Source of the DNA: Paenibacillus sp. An7 | GTDB taxonomy: Bacteria; Bacillota; Bacilli; Paenibacillales; Paenibacillaceae | Reading direction: 5' to 3' | Length of the DNA: 64,000 nt | NCBI RefSeq assembly: GCF_009870785.1 | Contig: NZ_WTWX01000005.1 | Location: 186,001 to 250,000 of the forward strand | Part shown: one piece after another, positions 1 through 7,900 of the stretch | Layout of the letters: every line of letters starts with the position of its first letter | Position numbering within the stretch: the first letter of the stretch is position 1 | Translations under genes and position numbers: made by a program | Notes under the pieces: model-generated | Told to the model about the DNA's origin: nothing | Database searches by the model: none | The model's input: the letters and a program-made list of their open reading frames with translations, nothing else

Positions 1-56
1 CACCTTGGTTTTTTCGTATGAAATTGTGGTATTTGAATGTACTGATATGTCAACAT
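1..56 (-). CDS. start of a gene running off the left edge (partial)
   Basis: Reading leftwards, an ATG at 54-56 is preceded by a strong ribosome binding site, AGGAGG, about seven bases upstream (near 64-69). It opens a frame of 18 codons, MLTYQYIQIPQFHTKKPR, that is still open at the window edge. The SD and ATG are seen directly. The product cannot be recognised from so few residues. The AT-rich stretch upstream (about 70-200) is the likely promoter region. Confidence 0.5.
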   Translation of the reverse strand, partial: MLTYQYIQIPQFHTKKPR

Positions 57-418
57 GTCGCTTCCTCCTATCTTTGTTTTTAGATATGTAATCAAATCAA
101 TTTCATAACTCTTATGAAATTGATTAATCTACATTTATTATAATTTTGGAAGTTCGGATATACAACCATTATATTTTATAATTCCCTTTTTTTTCAAATT
201 GAGTGGTTATAAAGAGAGGAGAGACATATGTCCTCCCCTCTTATCAATGCTTCTTTCGCCTAAGCGAAAGTCACCTCACGGTTTTTGATCAAATGGATCA
301 TCTCCTTTCAGAAAGAATTTCGTCGGCCCGACAACCACATTATAACTCCCTTCTGCCAAGAAGAGACAGTGAAAGAAACGTTATAATTAATCTTTACCTG
401 ACTGATCTTATTTTAACT
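57..418. other. intergenic region, no convincing gene
   Basis: This AT-rich 360-base stretch lies between the minus-strand gene leaving the left edge and the next minus-strand gene, which ends at 419. It contains a hairpin-forming sequence at 212-242. A plus-strand open frame at 203-493 has no recognisable protein features and overlaps the end of the neighbouring gene, so it is not called. Confidence 0.5.
212..242 (-). terminator. imperfect long hairpin, possible terminator
   Basis: The stretch AAGAG-A-GGAG-A-GACAT followed by ATGTC-CTCC-C-CTCTT forms a long stem with one mismatch and one bulge. It lies downstream of the minus-strand gene ending at 419. The downstream T-run on that strand is weak, so termination is an inference. 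Confidence 0.35.
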
Positions 419-892
419 TCAAGGCACCGTGTTCAGCACAACTTTGTGGTCTTGGTTATATGTAATTTTATAGGCAATAACACCAGGCAGTAATTTACTC
501 ATTTCTTCTTCCGTCAGCTGACTCGTATCAAGTAAAAATTCTCCCTTTACATGAAGACTCTCTTTTTTCTTTAGAACCCGATCATAGATAAGAATCTGTT
601 TCTCTGGGTGAATTTGCAGGTTTGCTGCCTCAACGGAAAGAATCGGTTCTACCGAATGAATCCTTAGAGACTGATGGGTATGATTCTCTATGGTCCCTGA
701 ATAAGATAAGGTCACTTCATGCTGAGGTCGATCAGGGATAGACTCTCCGAATCCACTGATGAGGAGCAGCTTCTCATTCATAGGATCAGTCCCTGCCATT
801 TGTATCATTTTCGTTAATAAGATAAAAATTCCGAGCAACATTAATACGACTCCGCCGAACGTTCTCTTGTTAGATAGTATAGTGCTCACCAT
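419..892 (-). CDS. hypothetical single-pass membrane protein
   Basis: About 157 residues. One N-terminal hydrophobic segment (roughly residues 11-32, GGVVLMLLGIFILL) suggests a signal anchor with the rest outside the cell. The outer part is rich in beta-type sequence (ENHTHQSLRIHSVEP, LHVKGEFLLDTSQ), compatible with a small beta-sandwich, but no family is recognised. The start is placed at the ATG at 892, which has GGGGGTG just upstream; a GTG two codons earlier is the alternative. It follows the YitT-family gene on the same strand with a terminator between, so it probably has its own promoter. Confidence 0.6.
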   Translation of the reverse strand: MVSTILSNKRTFGGVVLMLLGIFILLTKMIQMAGTDPMNEKLLLISGFGESIPDRPQHEVTLSYSGTIENHTHQSLRIHSVEPILSVEAANLQIHPEKQILIYDRVLKKKESLHVKGEFLLDTSQLTEEEMSKLLPGVIAYKITYNQDHKVVLNTVP

Positions 893-939
893 TCCCACCC
901 CCTTCTAATTCCTAAACTTCTCCTATTACTAAAAATCAC

Positions 940-978
940 ACTATCTTAACATCACGATCTTAGCATCACTATCTTAAC
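940..978. repeat. short tandem repeat, 14-bp unit
   Basis: The units ACTATCTTAACATC, ACGATCTTAGCATC and ACTATCTTAAC follow one another, giving about 2.8 copies of a 14-base unit in the gap between two minus-strand genes. It may be a slippage product or a repeated protein site; nothing distinguishes these. Confidence 0.7.
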
Positions 979-990
979 AAACTTCCGCAA

Positions 991-1020
991 CGAAAAAACG
1001 CCTGGATTCCTCCAGACGCT
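991..1020 (-). terminator. rho-independent terminator of the YitT-family gene
   Basis: On the minus strand AGCGTCTGGAGGAATCCAGGCG forms a GC-rich hairpin followed directly by TTTTTT. It lies 34 bases past the stop of the gene at 1054-1890. Confidence 0.85.
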
Positions 1021-1053
1021 AGTCTTCATTTCTATTTACTTGTAGCCCTTTAA

Positions 1054-1890
1054 CTAGGAACCTCCTGTACTCGATGGATGCACGTTTACTCCCGCTAAGC
1101 TCCGCTGGCTATTCGTTAGAATAGCTTTTGCAGGTTTCGGGGCAGGCTGTACAACCGGTACGGTGGATGAAATTTTCACTTTATCTTGTATTGCTTGTTT
1201 ATATGGTACACTTGGCACTGTTTCTGTTTTAGGATGAGACTGATTAGACCCTTGTGTCACCAAAGTAATTAATTTACCTGATATCCAAACAGCAAGGATA
1301 GTATACAGCGTCTCTTTCAGCGGCATAAAAGCAAGAGATACTACCAAAACCACTGCATCCATCAAAAAGAATACAGTACCTATCTTAAACCGGCTCCGCT
1401 GACTTATGAGTACCGCTAGAATATCGTCTCCACCGGTCGCACTGCCGCTTCGAATGACGAGTCCTGCACCGATCCCCGTTAAAATACCAGAGAAGATGGC
1501 TGCAGCAAGCAAGCTTCCGTGCAAATCAATGACAAGCGGAGAATATCTCTCGCACCATTCATAAAACAAGGAGAACGATATGGCTCCTAATAATGCTTTG
1601 TACATATATTTACGTCCCATCAAATACCAAGCAATCAGAATAATTGGCAGATCAAGCAGTAAAGAAGTAAGCGCAGCCGGCCATCCAGCTATATAACTTC
1701 CCAGCAGGGCAAGCCCTACAAATCCACCTTCTGATAAATGATTGACATAATTAATATGATAAAACGCAAATGCCATCAGCATAGTTCCAAACATCATAAT
1801 ACCTGTGCTTTTCAAAAAAGCAGGCAGTGCAGGAGCTTTATTATCATACCTCTCAGTTTCTTTCTTTCGCAGTTGTTCCATTGTCCTCAT
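1054..1890 (-). CDS. YitT family membrane protein
   Basis: 278 residues with five or six hydrophobic helices between about residues 25 and 215. The segment GSATGGDDILAVLIS matches the conserved Gly/Asp-rich loop of the YitT family (DUF161), whose transport role is not settled. Most family members end in a soluble DUF2179 domain. Here the C-terminus after the last helix is instead about 60 residues of Pro/Thr/Ser/Lys-rich, probably disordered sequence, so this is a short or divergent member. The ATG at 1890 has GCGAGGG upstream. A long leader and a possible leader peptide precede it. Confidence 0.8.
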   Translation of the reverse strand: MRTMEQLRKKETERYDNKAPALPAFLKSTGIMMFGTMLMAFAFYHINYVNHLSEGGFVGLALLGSYIAGWPAALTSLLLDLPIILIAWYLMGRKYMYKALLGAISFSLFYEWCERYSPLVIDLHGSLLAAAIFSGILTGIGAGLVIRSGSATGGDDILAVLISQRSRFKIGTVFFLMDAVVLVVSLAFMPLKETLYTILAVWISGKLITLVTQGSNQSHPKTETVPSVPYKQAIQDKVKISSTVPVVQPAPKPAKAILTNSQRSLAGVNVHPSSTGGS

Positions 1891-1981
1891 ACAGATTCCC
1901 TCGCATTATTAGTAGTTTGGTCGATAGACCGTACCTATGCGGGAGGAGCTCTATTGAGGAATTCATCCTTCGAATTTTCAT
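1853..1981 (-). CDS. possible leader peptide overlapping the yitT-family start
   Basis: A 42-codon frame begins at an ATG at 1981 with a good SD (GGAGAGG, about six bases upstream) and ends at a TGA at 1853, overlapping the first 38 bases of the YitT-family gene in another frame. The peptide starts MKIRRMNSSIELLPHRYG and has no recognisable features. The overlap would allow translational coupling or attenuation. Being a real gene is inference from the SD only. Confidence 0.3.
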   Translation of the reverse strand: MKIRRMNSSIELLPHRYGLSTKLLIMRGNLYEDNGTTAKERN

Positions 1982-2545
1982 TTATAACCTCTCCTTACGC
2001 ATAAGTACCGTCATCTTTTATGGGTGACTTGTTCTACTTACGTAAGGGAAGCTAAGTATAGGAGGAATCGTTGCGTTTCCAAATCGTCCTTTGGGGCTCT
2101 GTCCTTCGGGGACTCATGGTATCCAGATCCTTTCTTGTTTAACCATATATTTTGCTCGCTCGAGCAGTTCTAATACATATGATTACCCTTATTATAACAT
2201 GCTTTAAACATAGAGAAAAAGTAAAAAACACCTGTCCCTTATAATTTATGTGGGGCCTCCTGCAACTCGGAACGGCATATTGCCATAAATGTATGATTTT
2301 TGTCTTTGTTACCATGATGCCAAATTTCCTTTTCATAAGATACAAGGTTTCATTCATATATTGATATATGAAATTTGTAGCACATTCTCTTTATGTTCAT
2401 GTTGCTTCAGTCGCAGTGAACTAGTACTAATGACTCGTTCTTTGCCATGTGATGTTTTTGGGTTCGTCAAAAAAGGGTAAATGGTATAATATAGAAAAAG
2501 ATCTAAATAAAAACTGAAATCCCGTTAAGCGAGGCGGAGCGGACT
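1982..2545. other. long intergenic region between divergent genes
   Basis: This holds the leader of the YitT-family gene (minus) and the promoter of the TIR-like gene (plus). The part at about 2020-2130 can form several small hairpins on the minus strand, for example GTCC-CCGAA-GGAC (2101-2113), CCAAA-GGACGA-TTTGG and GGAA-ACGCAACGA-TTCC. It may therefore be a structured leader RNA. No known riboswitch class was matched by eye and no gene is seen. Confidence 0.4.
2485..2490 (+). promoter_or_regulatory. -10 box of the TIR-like gene
   Basis: A perfect TATAAT lies 55 bases before the ATG of the TIR-like gene, in the context AAATGGTATAATATAG. The -35 region (around 2462-2468, GTTCGTC) is weak. 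Confidence 0.55.
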
Positions 2546-3583
2546 ATGATGACTAAAAAGCCTAGAGCGTTCATTGGATGTTCTCTTGAAGCGAAGCCTA
2601 TAGCCGCAGCGGTGCATGAAAACCTTAGATATGCGGCTGAAGTGACTCCTTGGTATACCGGTGTATTTAATCCGGGGAATTATACGATTGAGGATCTCGA
2701 AAAAGAAGTACAAAATAATGACTTCGCCATTTTCATTTTTCATCCAGATGACGTCGCGAAAATTCGTGGCAAAGTGGTAGCAACGGTACGGGATAACACC
2801 CTGTTTGAGATGGGTCTTTTTATGAGCAAGTTGGGTAGAAAGCGCATATTCTTTATATTACCAGAGCATGTAAAGGAACTCGAAGATACAGCACAAGTGG
2901 AAGGCATGCGAATGCCATCTGATCTGCTTGGACTCGGGTCATTACATTATGAAATCCGCTCAGATGGGAAATGGGCCCCCGCCGTAGCAGTAGCCTGTAA
3001 TAAAATCACAGAAGTTATGGAAATGCTAGGCCCATGGACTGACCTTTCGGTTCAAAAGGAAATAAACAAAGTCCGCCAAGAAGAAGACAGTAAACGAATC
3101 CAACTGCTCAAGCTGCTTCGTTTCTTTCGCGAACTGCTGCGCTCCCGTAAGGCAGATGACCAGATGCTTCACCGAATGAGTGATACGCTGAGAACCACAT
3201 TTGTTTCCCGTCCCCATTTTCTTGTACGAGGAACTACCGTTCATCGGACGACAGAATCCGGATATCTTCAGCAAGTGGCAGGAAATGTGGGAGAGATTGG
3301 ACGGAAATATTCACTGGATGTGAACGATGGAAAATCTCCGGATGATCCAAGCCGGATCCTTACCGTAGATGCTTTTAAGGAGAATAAAATCAAGGTCAAC
3401 CTATATGACGATTATCTTGAGAAAGAGTATATGCTGTGCTATCCTGTAGCAAGTAATTATGTATTCACCGTGCATCTTGTAGGACATCTCGAGGCAGGTG
3501 ACGAGTTATTTCAGCAGATTGACCATGATAATCGCCAATTATTTAGTGCTATTCATGACCTGTTAGGAGGAGAAATGGGATGA
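2546..3583 (+). CDS. TIR-like domain protein (CAP12/Pycsar-effector type) with C-terminal sensor-like domain
   Basis: 345 residues. Residues about 7-150 match the TIR-like nucleotide-binding family used as effectors in Pycsar and some CBASS anti-phage systems: an opening beta strand RAFIGCS, then LEKEVQNNDFAIFIFHPDD, then RDNTLFEMGLFMSKLGRKRIFFI. Glu88 in NTLFEMGLF sits where the catalytic NADase Glu of the family lies. After a basic coiled segment (about 165-205), residues about 215-345 form a mixed alpha/beta region ending LCYPVASNYVFTVHLVG...FSAIHDLLGG, which looks GAF-like; that assignment is inference. No cyclase or STING gene is nearby, so the trigger is unknown. Two ATGs stand in tandem (2546 and 2549) behind GGAG. 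The gene overlaps the next by four bases (ATGA). Confidence 0.75.
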   Translation: MMTKKPRAFIGCSLEAKPIAAAVHENLRYAAEVTPWYTGVFNPGNYTIEDLEKEVQNNDFAIFIFHPDDVAKIRGKVVATVRDNTLFEMGLFMSKLGRKRIFFILPEHVKELEDTAQVEGMRMPSDLLGLGSLHYEIRSDGKWAPAVAVACNKITEVMEMLGPWTDLSVQKEINKVRQEEDSKRIQLLKLLRFFRELLRSRKADDQMLHRMSDTLRTTFVSRPHFLVRGTTVHRTTESGYLQQVAGNVGEIGRKYSLDVNDGKSPDDPSRILTVDAFKENKIKVNLYDDYLEKEYMLCYPVASNYVFTVHLVGHLEAGDELFQQIDHDNRQLFSAIHDLLGGEMG

Positions 3584-3810
3584 AACCGATCAGACAAAGG
3601 CTCACAAAGAAAAGAGGAGCCCCCAAGGTGCGTCTGAGCGCTACCCCGGATTCCACCGGACTTGCACCCGAAAGTGACAGCGGCGACCGCTTCAAAAAAC
3701 CAGAACAGCCTATTACTACATTAGGTCCGTCACTAAAGGGCAAAGAGCGTCCGTACAAGGTCATTTTGGAAAAAGAAGCTCTCTACGACAAACCGCAATA
3801 TATGGCTTAA
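3580..3810 (+). CDS. small basic, proline-rich protein coupled to the TIR-like gene
   Basis: 76 residues, starting at an ATG that overlaps the stop of the TIR-like gene (ATGA), with AGGAGGAG just upstream inside that gene. The sequence is rich in Lys, Arg, Pro, Ser and Asp and has no hydrophobic core or membrane segment, so it is probably disordered. No family is recognised. Coupled translation implies matched expression with the TIR protein and suggests a partner, inhibitor or adaptor role; that is inference. A terminator follows 37 bases later, so the unit has two genes. Confidence 0.65.
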   Translation: MKPIRQRLTKKRGAPKVRLSATPDSTGLAPESDSGDRFKKPEQPITTLGPSLKGKERPYKVILEKEALYDKPQYMA

Positions 3811-3846
3811 GTATGAAACATCTGCGTATCACATCTAAACTAGGTT

Positions 3847-3888
3847 AGGACGGCTCACTCTTCTAATAGGTGATGCTCGTCCTTTTTT
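3847..3888 (+). terminator. rho-independent terminator after the TIR-like unit
   Basis: AGGACGGCTCACTC, loop TTCTAATA, GGTGATGCTCGTCCT forms a hairpin with a small internal mismatch, followed by TTTTTT. Confidence 0.85.
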
Positions 3889-4021
3889 CTTATGTATCCA
3901 AACCCAAAACGTATATTTCAAGATGATGCAGAAATAAGTAATCCTCTCTCGTAAACAACTCAAGAATTCCCCCTAGATTATCCACTTGCCAAAAAGTATA
4001 ATGCCATCTTATATTGAATAG

Positions 4022-4043
4022 TATAATATAGGAACATATGTTC
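4022..4043 (+). promoter_or_regulatory. -10 box with perfect LexA (DinR) box
   Basis: TATAAT at 4022-4027 is followed at 4032-4043 by GAACATATGTTC, a perfect match to the Gram-positive SOS operator (CGAAC-N4-GTTCG core). The box lies where LexA would block transcription start, 60 bases before the next gene. Confidence 0.85.
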
Positions 4044-4103
4044 CGTTAATTATAAATAATAAGGAATTTTATTCACATTACCGATTGCTAGGAAGTGAAA
4101 AGG

Positions 4104-4496
4104 ATGACAGTGCCATCCACCCCTCCCGCTCCCTCTGAAGCGGACCATTTGCTAATCAAAAAGTATCTCATCTACACATTAATGCTAGACGTTCTTGAAC
4201 AGGATATTGATTCGATAAGGCAAGTTTCTCTTCATATGCCTGAGGTATACATACTGCGTCTTTCCAAGCTTCAATCTGAGGTTACAGTTTCCCTGACCAA
4301 CCTTCGTTCAGATATGCGCACCCGCGGGATCCGGGTATATGAAGAGTCGAAACAAAAGGAAGGCATTGAAGCCCTCTACTTATGCAGAGGATATCGGCGG
4401 CGCCTATTTCTTCTATGGACCTTTGCTAAAACAGAGGTAAAAAAAGAAATGAGTGCGTATCTTGGTATAGATCTGTCTACATGTTCAAAAAGTTAA
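4104..4496 (+). CDS. SOS-controlled small protein, function unknown
   Basis: 130 residues from the ATG at 4104 (GGAAG eight bases upstream; a GTG at 4095 is a poorer alternative). It is predicted soluble and mostly helical, with a central segment rich in charged and Leu residues (DVLEQDIDSIRQVSLHM, LRLSKLQSEVTVSLTNLRSDM). A basic, aromatic region (CRGYRRRLFLLWTFAKTEVKKEM) follows and might bind nucleic acid or form a short amphipathic helix. No family is recognised. The LexA box at 4032-4043 makes it a likely DNA-damage-inducible gene. It has no LysM or membrane segment, so it is unlike the SOS division inhibitor YneA. No terminator separates it from the downstream gene, so read-through is possible. 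Confidence 0.7.
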   Translation: MTVPSTPPAPSEADHLLIKKYLIYTLMLDVLEQDIDSIRQVSLHMPEVYILRLSKLQSEVTVSLTNLRSDMRTRGIRVYEESKQKEGIEALYLCRGYRRRLFLLWTFAKTEVKKEMSAYLGIDLSTCSKS

Positions 4497-4621
4497 AGAG
4501 AGAGCTCAATCCGCCTTTCTTATGTCCTTTACGAAGAACTCACTTTTTATTACATATCATTACACTTTATAGAATTTCATGTCATAATAATAGGAACTTG
4601 GACCGTAAAGGGGACTATGGC

Positions 4622-5575
4622 ATGAATTCTAAGCAGACAACACCCTCGAAACATAAAAATCGGTTAATTGCTGAGCATGTTACAGATCTTATCGGAGATA
4701 CGCCGGCTGTAAAATTACAGCGTATTCTAAGTTCTGAACATGCTGAAGTTTATGTAAAGCTCGAGTATTTTAACCCCAGTAGAAGTGTGAAAGACCGCGC
4801 TGCCTTCAATCTGATCAGACAAGCAGAGCTTGACGGACTGCTGCTTCCTGGCTCAACCATTATTGAACCGACAAGTGGAAATACGGGGATTGGCTTAGCC
4901 ATGAATGCGGCAGCCAAAGGATACAAAGCCATTCTTGTCATGCCAGATAATATGAGCAAGGAACGCATTCAAATCTTGAGAGCATATGGCGCAGAGGTCG
5001 TACTCACTCCCGCTTCAGAACGGATGCCTGGTGCAATTCGTAAAGCACATGAGCTAAAAGAAAGCATTCCTCACAGCTTTATTCCGCAGCAATTTGAGAA
5101 CAGTGCAAACCCTGATGCACACCGGACCACCACTGCACTTGAAATCCTTACCCAAATGGAAGGAAGTCTTGATGCCTTTGTGGCCACTTCTGGCACCGGA
5201 GGAACGATTACAGGGACTGGTGAGGTTCTGCGCGAACATCTTCCGAGTATAAAAATCTATGCGGTAGAACCCGCAGGTTCTCCCGTTCTATCTGGCGGTA
5301 AACCAGGCCCCCATCAGTTAGTTGGAACAAGTCCCGGCTTTATTCCTCCCATCGTAAATACAGACGTTTGGAATGAAATTATCCAGGTGAAGGATGAGGA
5401 GGCTCTCCACACGATGCGTCAACTCGCCTCACAAGAAGGGTTACTGCTTGGACCTTCCTCCGGAGCATCGGTGTGGGCGGCTTTGCAGATTGCAAAACGA
5501 CTAGGACCTGGACATAAAGTGCTTTGTATCGCTCCAGATACGGGCGAAAGATATCTAAGTATGGGCATATTCTAA
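4622..5575 (+). CDS. cysK: cysteine synthase family PLP enzyme (O-acetylserine thiol-lyase type)
   Basis: 317 residues. PLP fold-type II enzyme that would make L-cysteine from O-acetylserine and sulfide. The PLP lysine lies in PSRSVKDRAAF, the substrate loop is TSGNTGIGLA, and the phosphate-binding loop is TSGTGGTITGTG. The C-terminal GPSSGASVWAAL is also conserved. The ATG at 4622 follows AAAGGGG; the open frame extends 47 codons upstream, but that part is unlike the family. It stands alone, without cysE or other sulfur genes, so a related role such as cystathionine beta-synthase/MccA cannot be excluded. A bidirectional terminator follows. Confidence 0.85.
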   Translation: MNSKQTTPSKHKNRLIAEHVTDLIGDTPAVKLQRILSSEHAEVYVKLEYFNPSRSVKDRAAFNLIRQAELDGLLLPGSTIIEPTSGNTGIGLAMNAAAKGYKAILVMPDNMSKERIQILRAYGAEVVLTPASERMPGAIRKAHELKESIPHSFIPQQFENSANPDAHRTTTALEILTQMEGSLDAFVATSGTGGTITGTGEVLREHLPSIKIYAVEPAGSPVLSGGKPGPHQLVGTSPGFIPPIVNTDVWNEIIQVKDEEALHTMRQLASQEGLLLGPSSGASVWAALQIAKRLGPGHKVLCIAPDTGERYLSMGIF

Positions 5576-5621
5576 CGTTTCGCCTCTATCTCTTCCTATT
5601 CATCACAAAATTAAGAATAAT

Positions 5622-5689
5622 AAAAGACCTGTTATGATCCGTTTCAAGTCTACGTTATGACTTGAAATGGGTACAAAACAGGTCTTTTT
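5622..5689. terminator. bidirectional terminator between convergent genes
   Basis: AAAAGACCTGTT pairs with AACAGGTCTTTTT and encloses a second inner stem, GTTTCAAGTC with GACTTGAAAT. A-runs and T-runs flank both sides, serving the plus-strand cysteine synthase gene and the minus-strand helicase gene. Confidence 0.85.
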
Positions 5690-5719
5690 CAGGTAATTCT
5701 ATCTTCATTTATTATAACA

Positions 5720-7696
5720 CTACAGTGATTCTACTGAGAGTTTAGCTCCAGGTGGCAAGACGGCTTCGACTCGCTCTCTCACATTGGAATTAGATAGAAT
5801 TTCCGCATCGAGAATCGCAGCAATCCCTTCATCTGTTGAAGAACGAATGAGTCTGCCGAGTCCTTGGCGCAGACGAAGCAGCATATATGGCAAATCTACT
5901 TCTTCATATGCTGAATCAGCAGCTTCTCGTTTTGCCATAAATACTGGGTCTTCCGGCGGGTAAGGAAGTGACCAAATAATAACATTGGAGAGCGATGGTC
6001 CAGGTACATCCAGGCCTTCCCATAGACTAGCCGCACAAAGTACGCTTTCCTCGGTATTCTGGAATTCCGCAATCAAGCTGCTGATCTCCCGGTCTCCTTC
6101 ATAAAGCATCTTATAGGATGCAAAGTAAGGATGATGGGAAGCTGCTTTTTTAAATTCACGAAGTTCATTCATCGTTTTAAACAACAATAATGCTCGTCCA
6201 TCGGTACGCTTGATCAGTTTGGCAGCCATCGCCAGTTTCTTCGCTGCAGCAACTTCCATTCGCATATCTCCTTCTCCAAGGAGCTCACTTGGGGCGATCA
6301 GTTTCATCTGCTTCTCGTAATCGTATGGTGAGTTTACAGAGAAAGATAAATAATCACTGATACCAAGGCTGCTGGCTACATAATCAAACGATCCATCGAC
6401 CGAAAGGGTTGCTGAAGAAAATACGATCGGCATTTGGAGTCCAAATACTCGTTCCTCTAATACTTCTTTGACCGTTTGCGGCATAATGGCAAGTGTGGCT
6501 GCCCCGTCCTCACTTTCTTCTGCCCAGCAAATATAATGAGCTGGGTCGCGGAACAGATGGAGTGCCGTTTGAATCATTTCCAAATGCTCTTCGACAATAC
6601 GCAGTTTATATTCATCTAGTGTATGAAGTCCACTTTCAAATACAAGCTCTTCATCAATCGCTTCGATTGTACTCTTCCAGCGATTCAGTTCACTAAGCAA
6701 TTTATCATCGATGCGGACACGTTTTCGGTCGGAACCAGGTATGGCTGTACTTTGTTCTGCAACCAGTTCAAAGACAAGCTGGCTCTGATCAATAGAATCT
6801 TCAATTCGCAGTGCGAGTGTCTCCCGAACCTCTCCATCTAATAGCCGAGTAACAATCTCTTCATAAGCACTATGTTTCAGCTTATAACTAAGAGCATGCT
6901 GTGCAGCAGATTCAAGTAGATGTCCTTCGTCGAATACAACCGAACTATGTTCAGGAAGCAGCGGAAGCTGACCTTCTCTTTTTCTTCCTTCATAGGTCCA
7001 TACATGCTCCATGTAATAATCGTGGGAACAGATAATGATGTCTGTCGCCTTGCGGTAATAATCACGAGACAGCGTCATGCCGCAGCGATGTCTTTTATCG
7101 CATACAAAACAGTCCTGAAAAGTATCCCAGTTGATCTTATTCCACTGTTCATCATTTAGATTTGGGTATTCCTTACGATCTCCATAGGGGTAAAAAGACT
7201 GCATGGTGCCCGGTGAATGGACAAAATCAGGAAGTGTTTCATATACGTCTTCAATGACAGCTGCATCTTCATCCTGAAGACGAACACTGTCTATTTTTTT
7301 GAGACAGAGGTATTGATCCGGAGATTTCCCAAGCCTTGCATCGATCTGTAAGTCCAAATAACGGGCAAGCTTAGCAATATCCCCTTCTTGCTTAACAAGC
7401 TGCTCAATGAGCGACTCATCTGCACAGGCAATGACTGCTGGCTTTCGTGTATACCTTGCATAGTTAACTGCATACAGCAGATACACAAGTGTTTTCCCAG
7501 TGCCTACTCCTGCTTCAGCAAAAATGGTTTTCTTATTCGCATAGGCTCTTTCCAGTTGGTAAGCCATAAATATTTGTTCATCACGGATATCAAATCCATG
7601 TTCAGGTAGTACATCATAAAAAACGTCCGCTACCCAGTCGCCGACCTGCTTGACGAATGGTTCTGACGGATCATAGGAGAAAGGATATCGCTCCAT
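5720..7696 (-). CDS. DinG/XPD-like ATP-dependent DNA helicase
   Basis: 658 residues. Superfamily 2 helicase of the XPD/DinG/YoaA type. Walker A is AEAGVGTGKTLVYLLYA (about residue 60), the DEAH-type box is VVFDEGHLLE (about 258), motif III is VFSSATLS and motif VI is LRQGLGRLIRS. Between Walker A and the DEGH box there are spaced cysteines (YLCLKK, DCFVCDKRHRCGMTLS), as in the 4Fe-4S cluster domain of XPD-like helicases. Family members unwind 5'-3' during repair and replication. There is no exonuclease domain, unlike B. subtilis DinG. GGAGGCG precedes the ATG at 7696. No LexA box is seen upstream. Confidence 0.88.
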   Translation of the reverse strand: MERYPFSYDPSEPFVKQVGDWVADVFYDVLPEHGFDIRDEQIFMAYQLERAYANKKTIFAEAGVGTGKTLVYLLYAVNYARYTRKPAVIACADESLIEQLVKQEGDIAKLARYLDLQIDARLGKSPDQYLCLKKIDSVRLQDEDAAVIEDVYETLPDFVHSPGTMQSFYPYGDRKEYPNLNDEQWNKINWDTFQDCFVCDKRHRCGMTLSRDYYRKATDIIICSHDYYMEHVWTYEGRKREGQLPLLPEHSSVVFDEGHLLESAAQHALSYKLKHSAYEEIVTRLLDGEVRETLALRIEDSIDQSQLVFELVAEQSTAIPGSDRKRVRIDDKLLSELNRWKSTIEAIDEELVFESGLHTLDEYKLRIVEEHLEMIQTALHLFRDPAHYICWAEESEDGAATLAIMPQTVKEVLEERVFGLQMPIVFSSATLSVDGSFDYVASSLGISDYLSFSVNSPYDYEKQMKLIAPSELLGEGDMRMEVAAAKKLAMAAKLIKRTDGRALLLFKTMNELREFKKAASHHPYFASYKMLYEGDREISSLIAEFQNTEESVLCAASLWEGLDVPGPSLSNVIIWSLPYPPEDPVFMAKREAADSAYEEVDLPYMLLRLRQGLGRLIRSSTDEGIAAILDAEILSNSNVRERVEAVLPPGAKLSVESL

Positions 7697-7900
7697 GGTT
7701 ACGCCTCCAACACTATCAAATTCTTATTAGGCAAACTCCAATTATCTCACGAATAAAAATTTTTAGCAACCTCTCCTTTCTTGCCAAGTCTATCTTATTT
7801 CAGTCCCTTCTCATGCATAAAAAAACCATGGTGACGCCATTCTACATTTATGAGAATTATCAGATTCCACCTTTTTATTAAAAGAAACGAGGTGTATATC

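Noticed and set aside
203-493. Plus-strand open frame of 96 codons
   Set aside because: No SD, unlike any protein family, and it overlaps the end of a better-supported minus-strand gene.
2139-2480. Short open frames on both strands between the YitT and TIR-like genes
   Set aside because: Each lacks an SD and has composition unlike protein.
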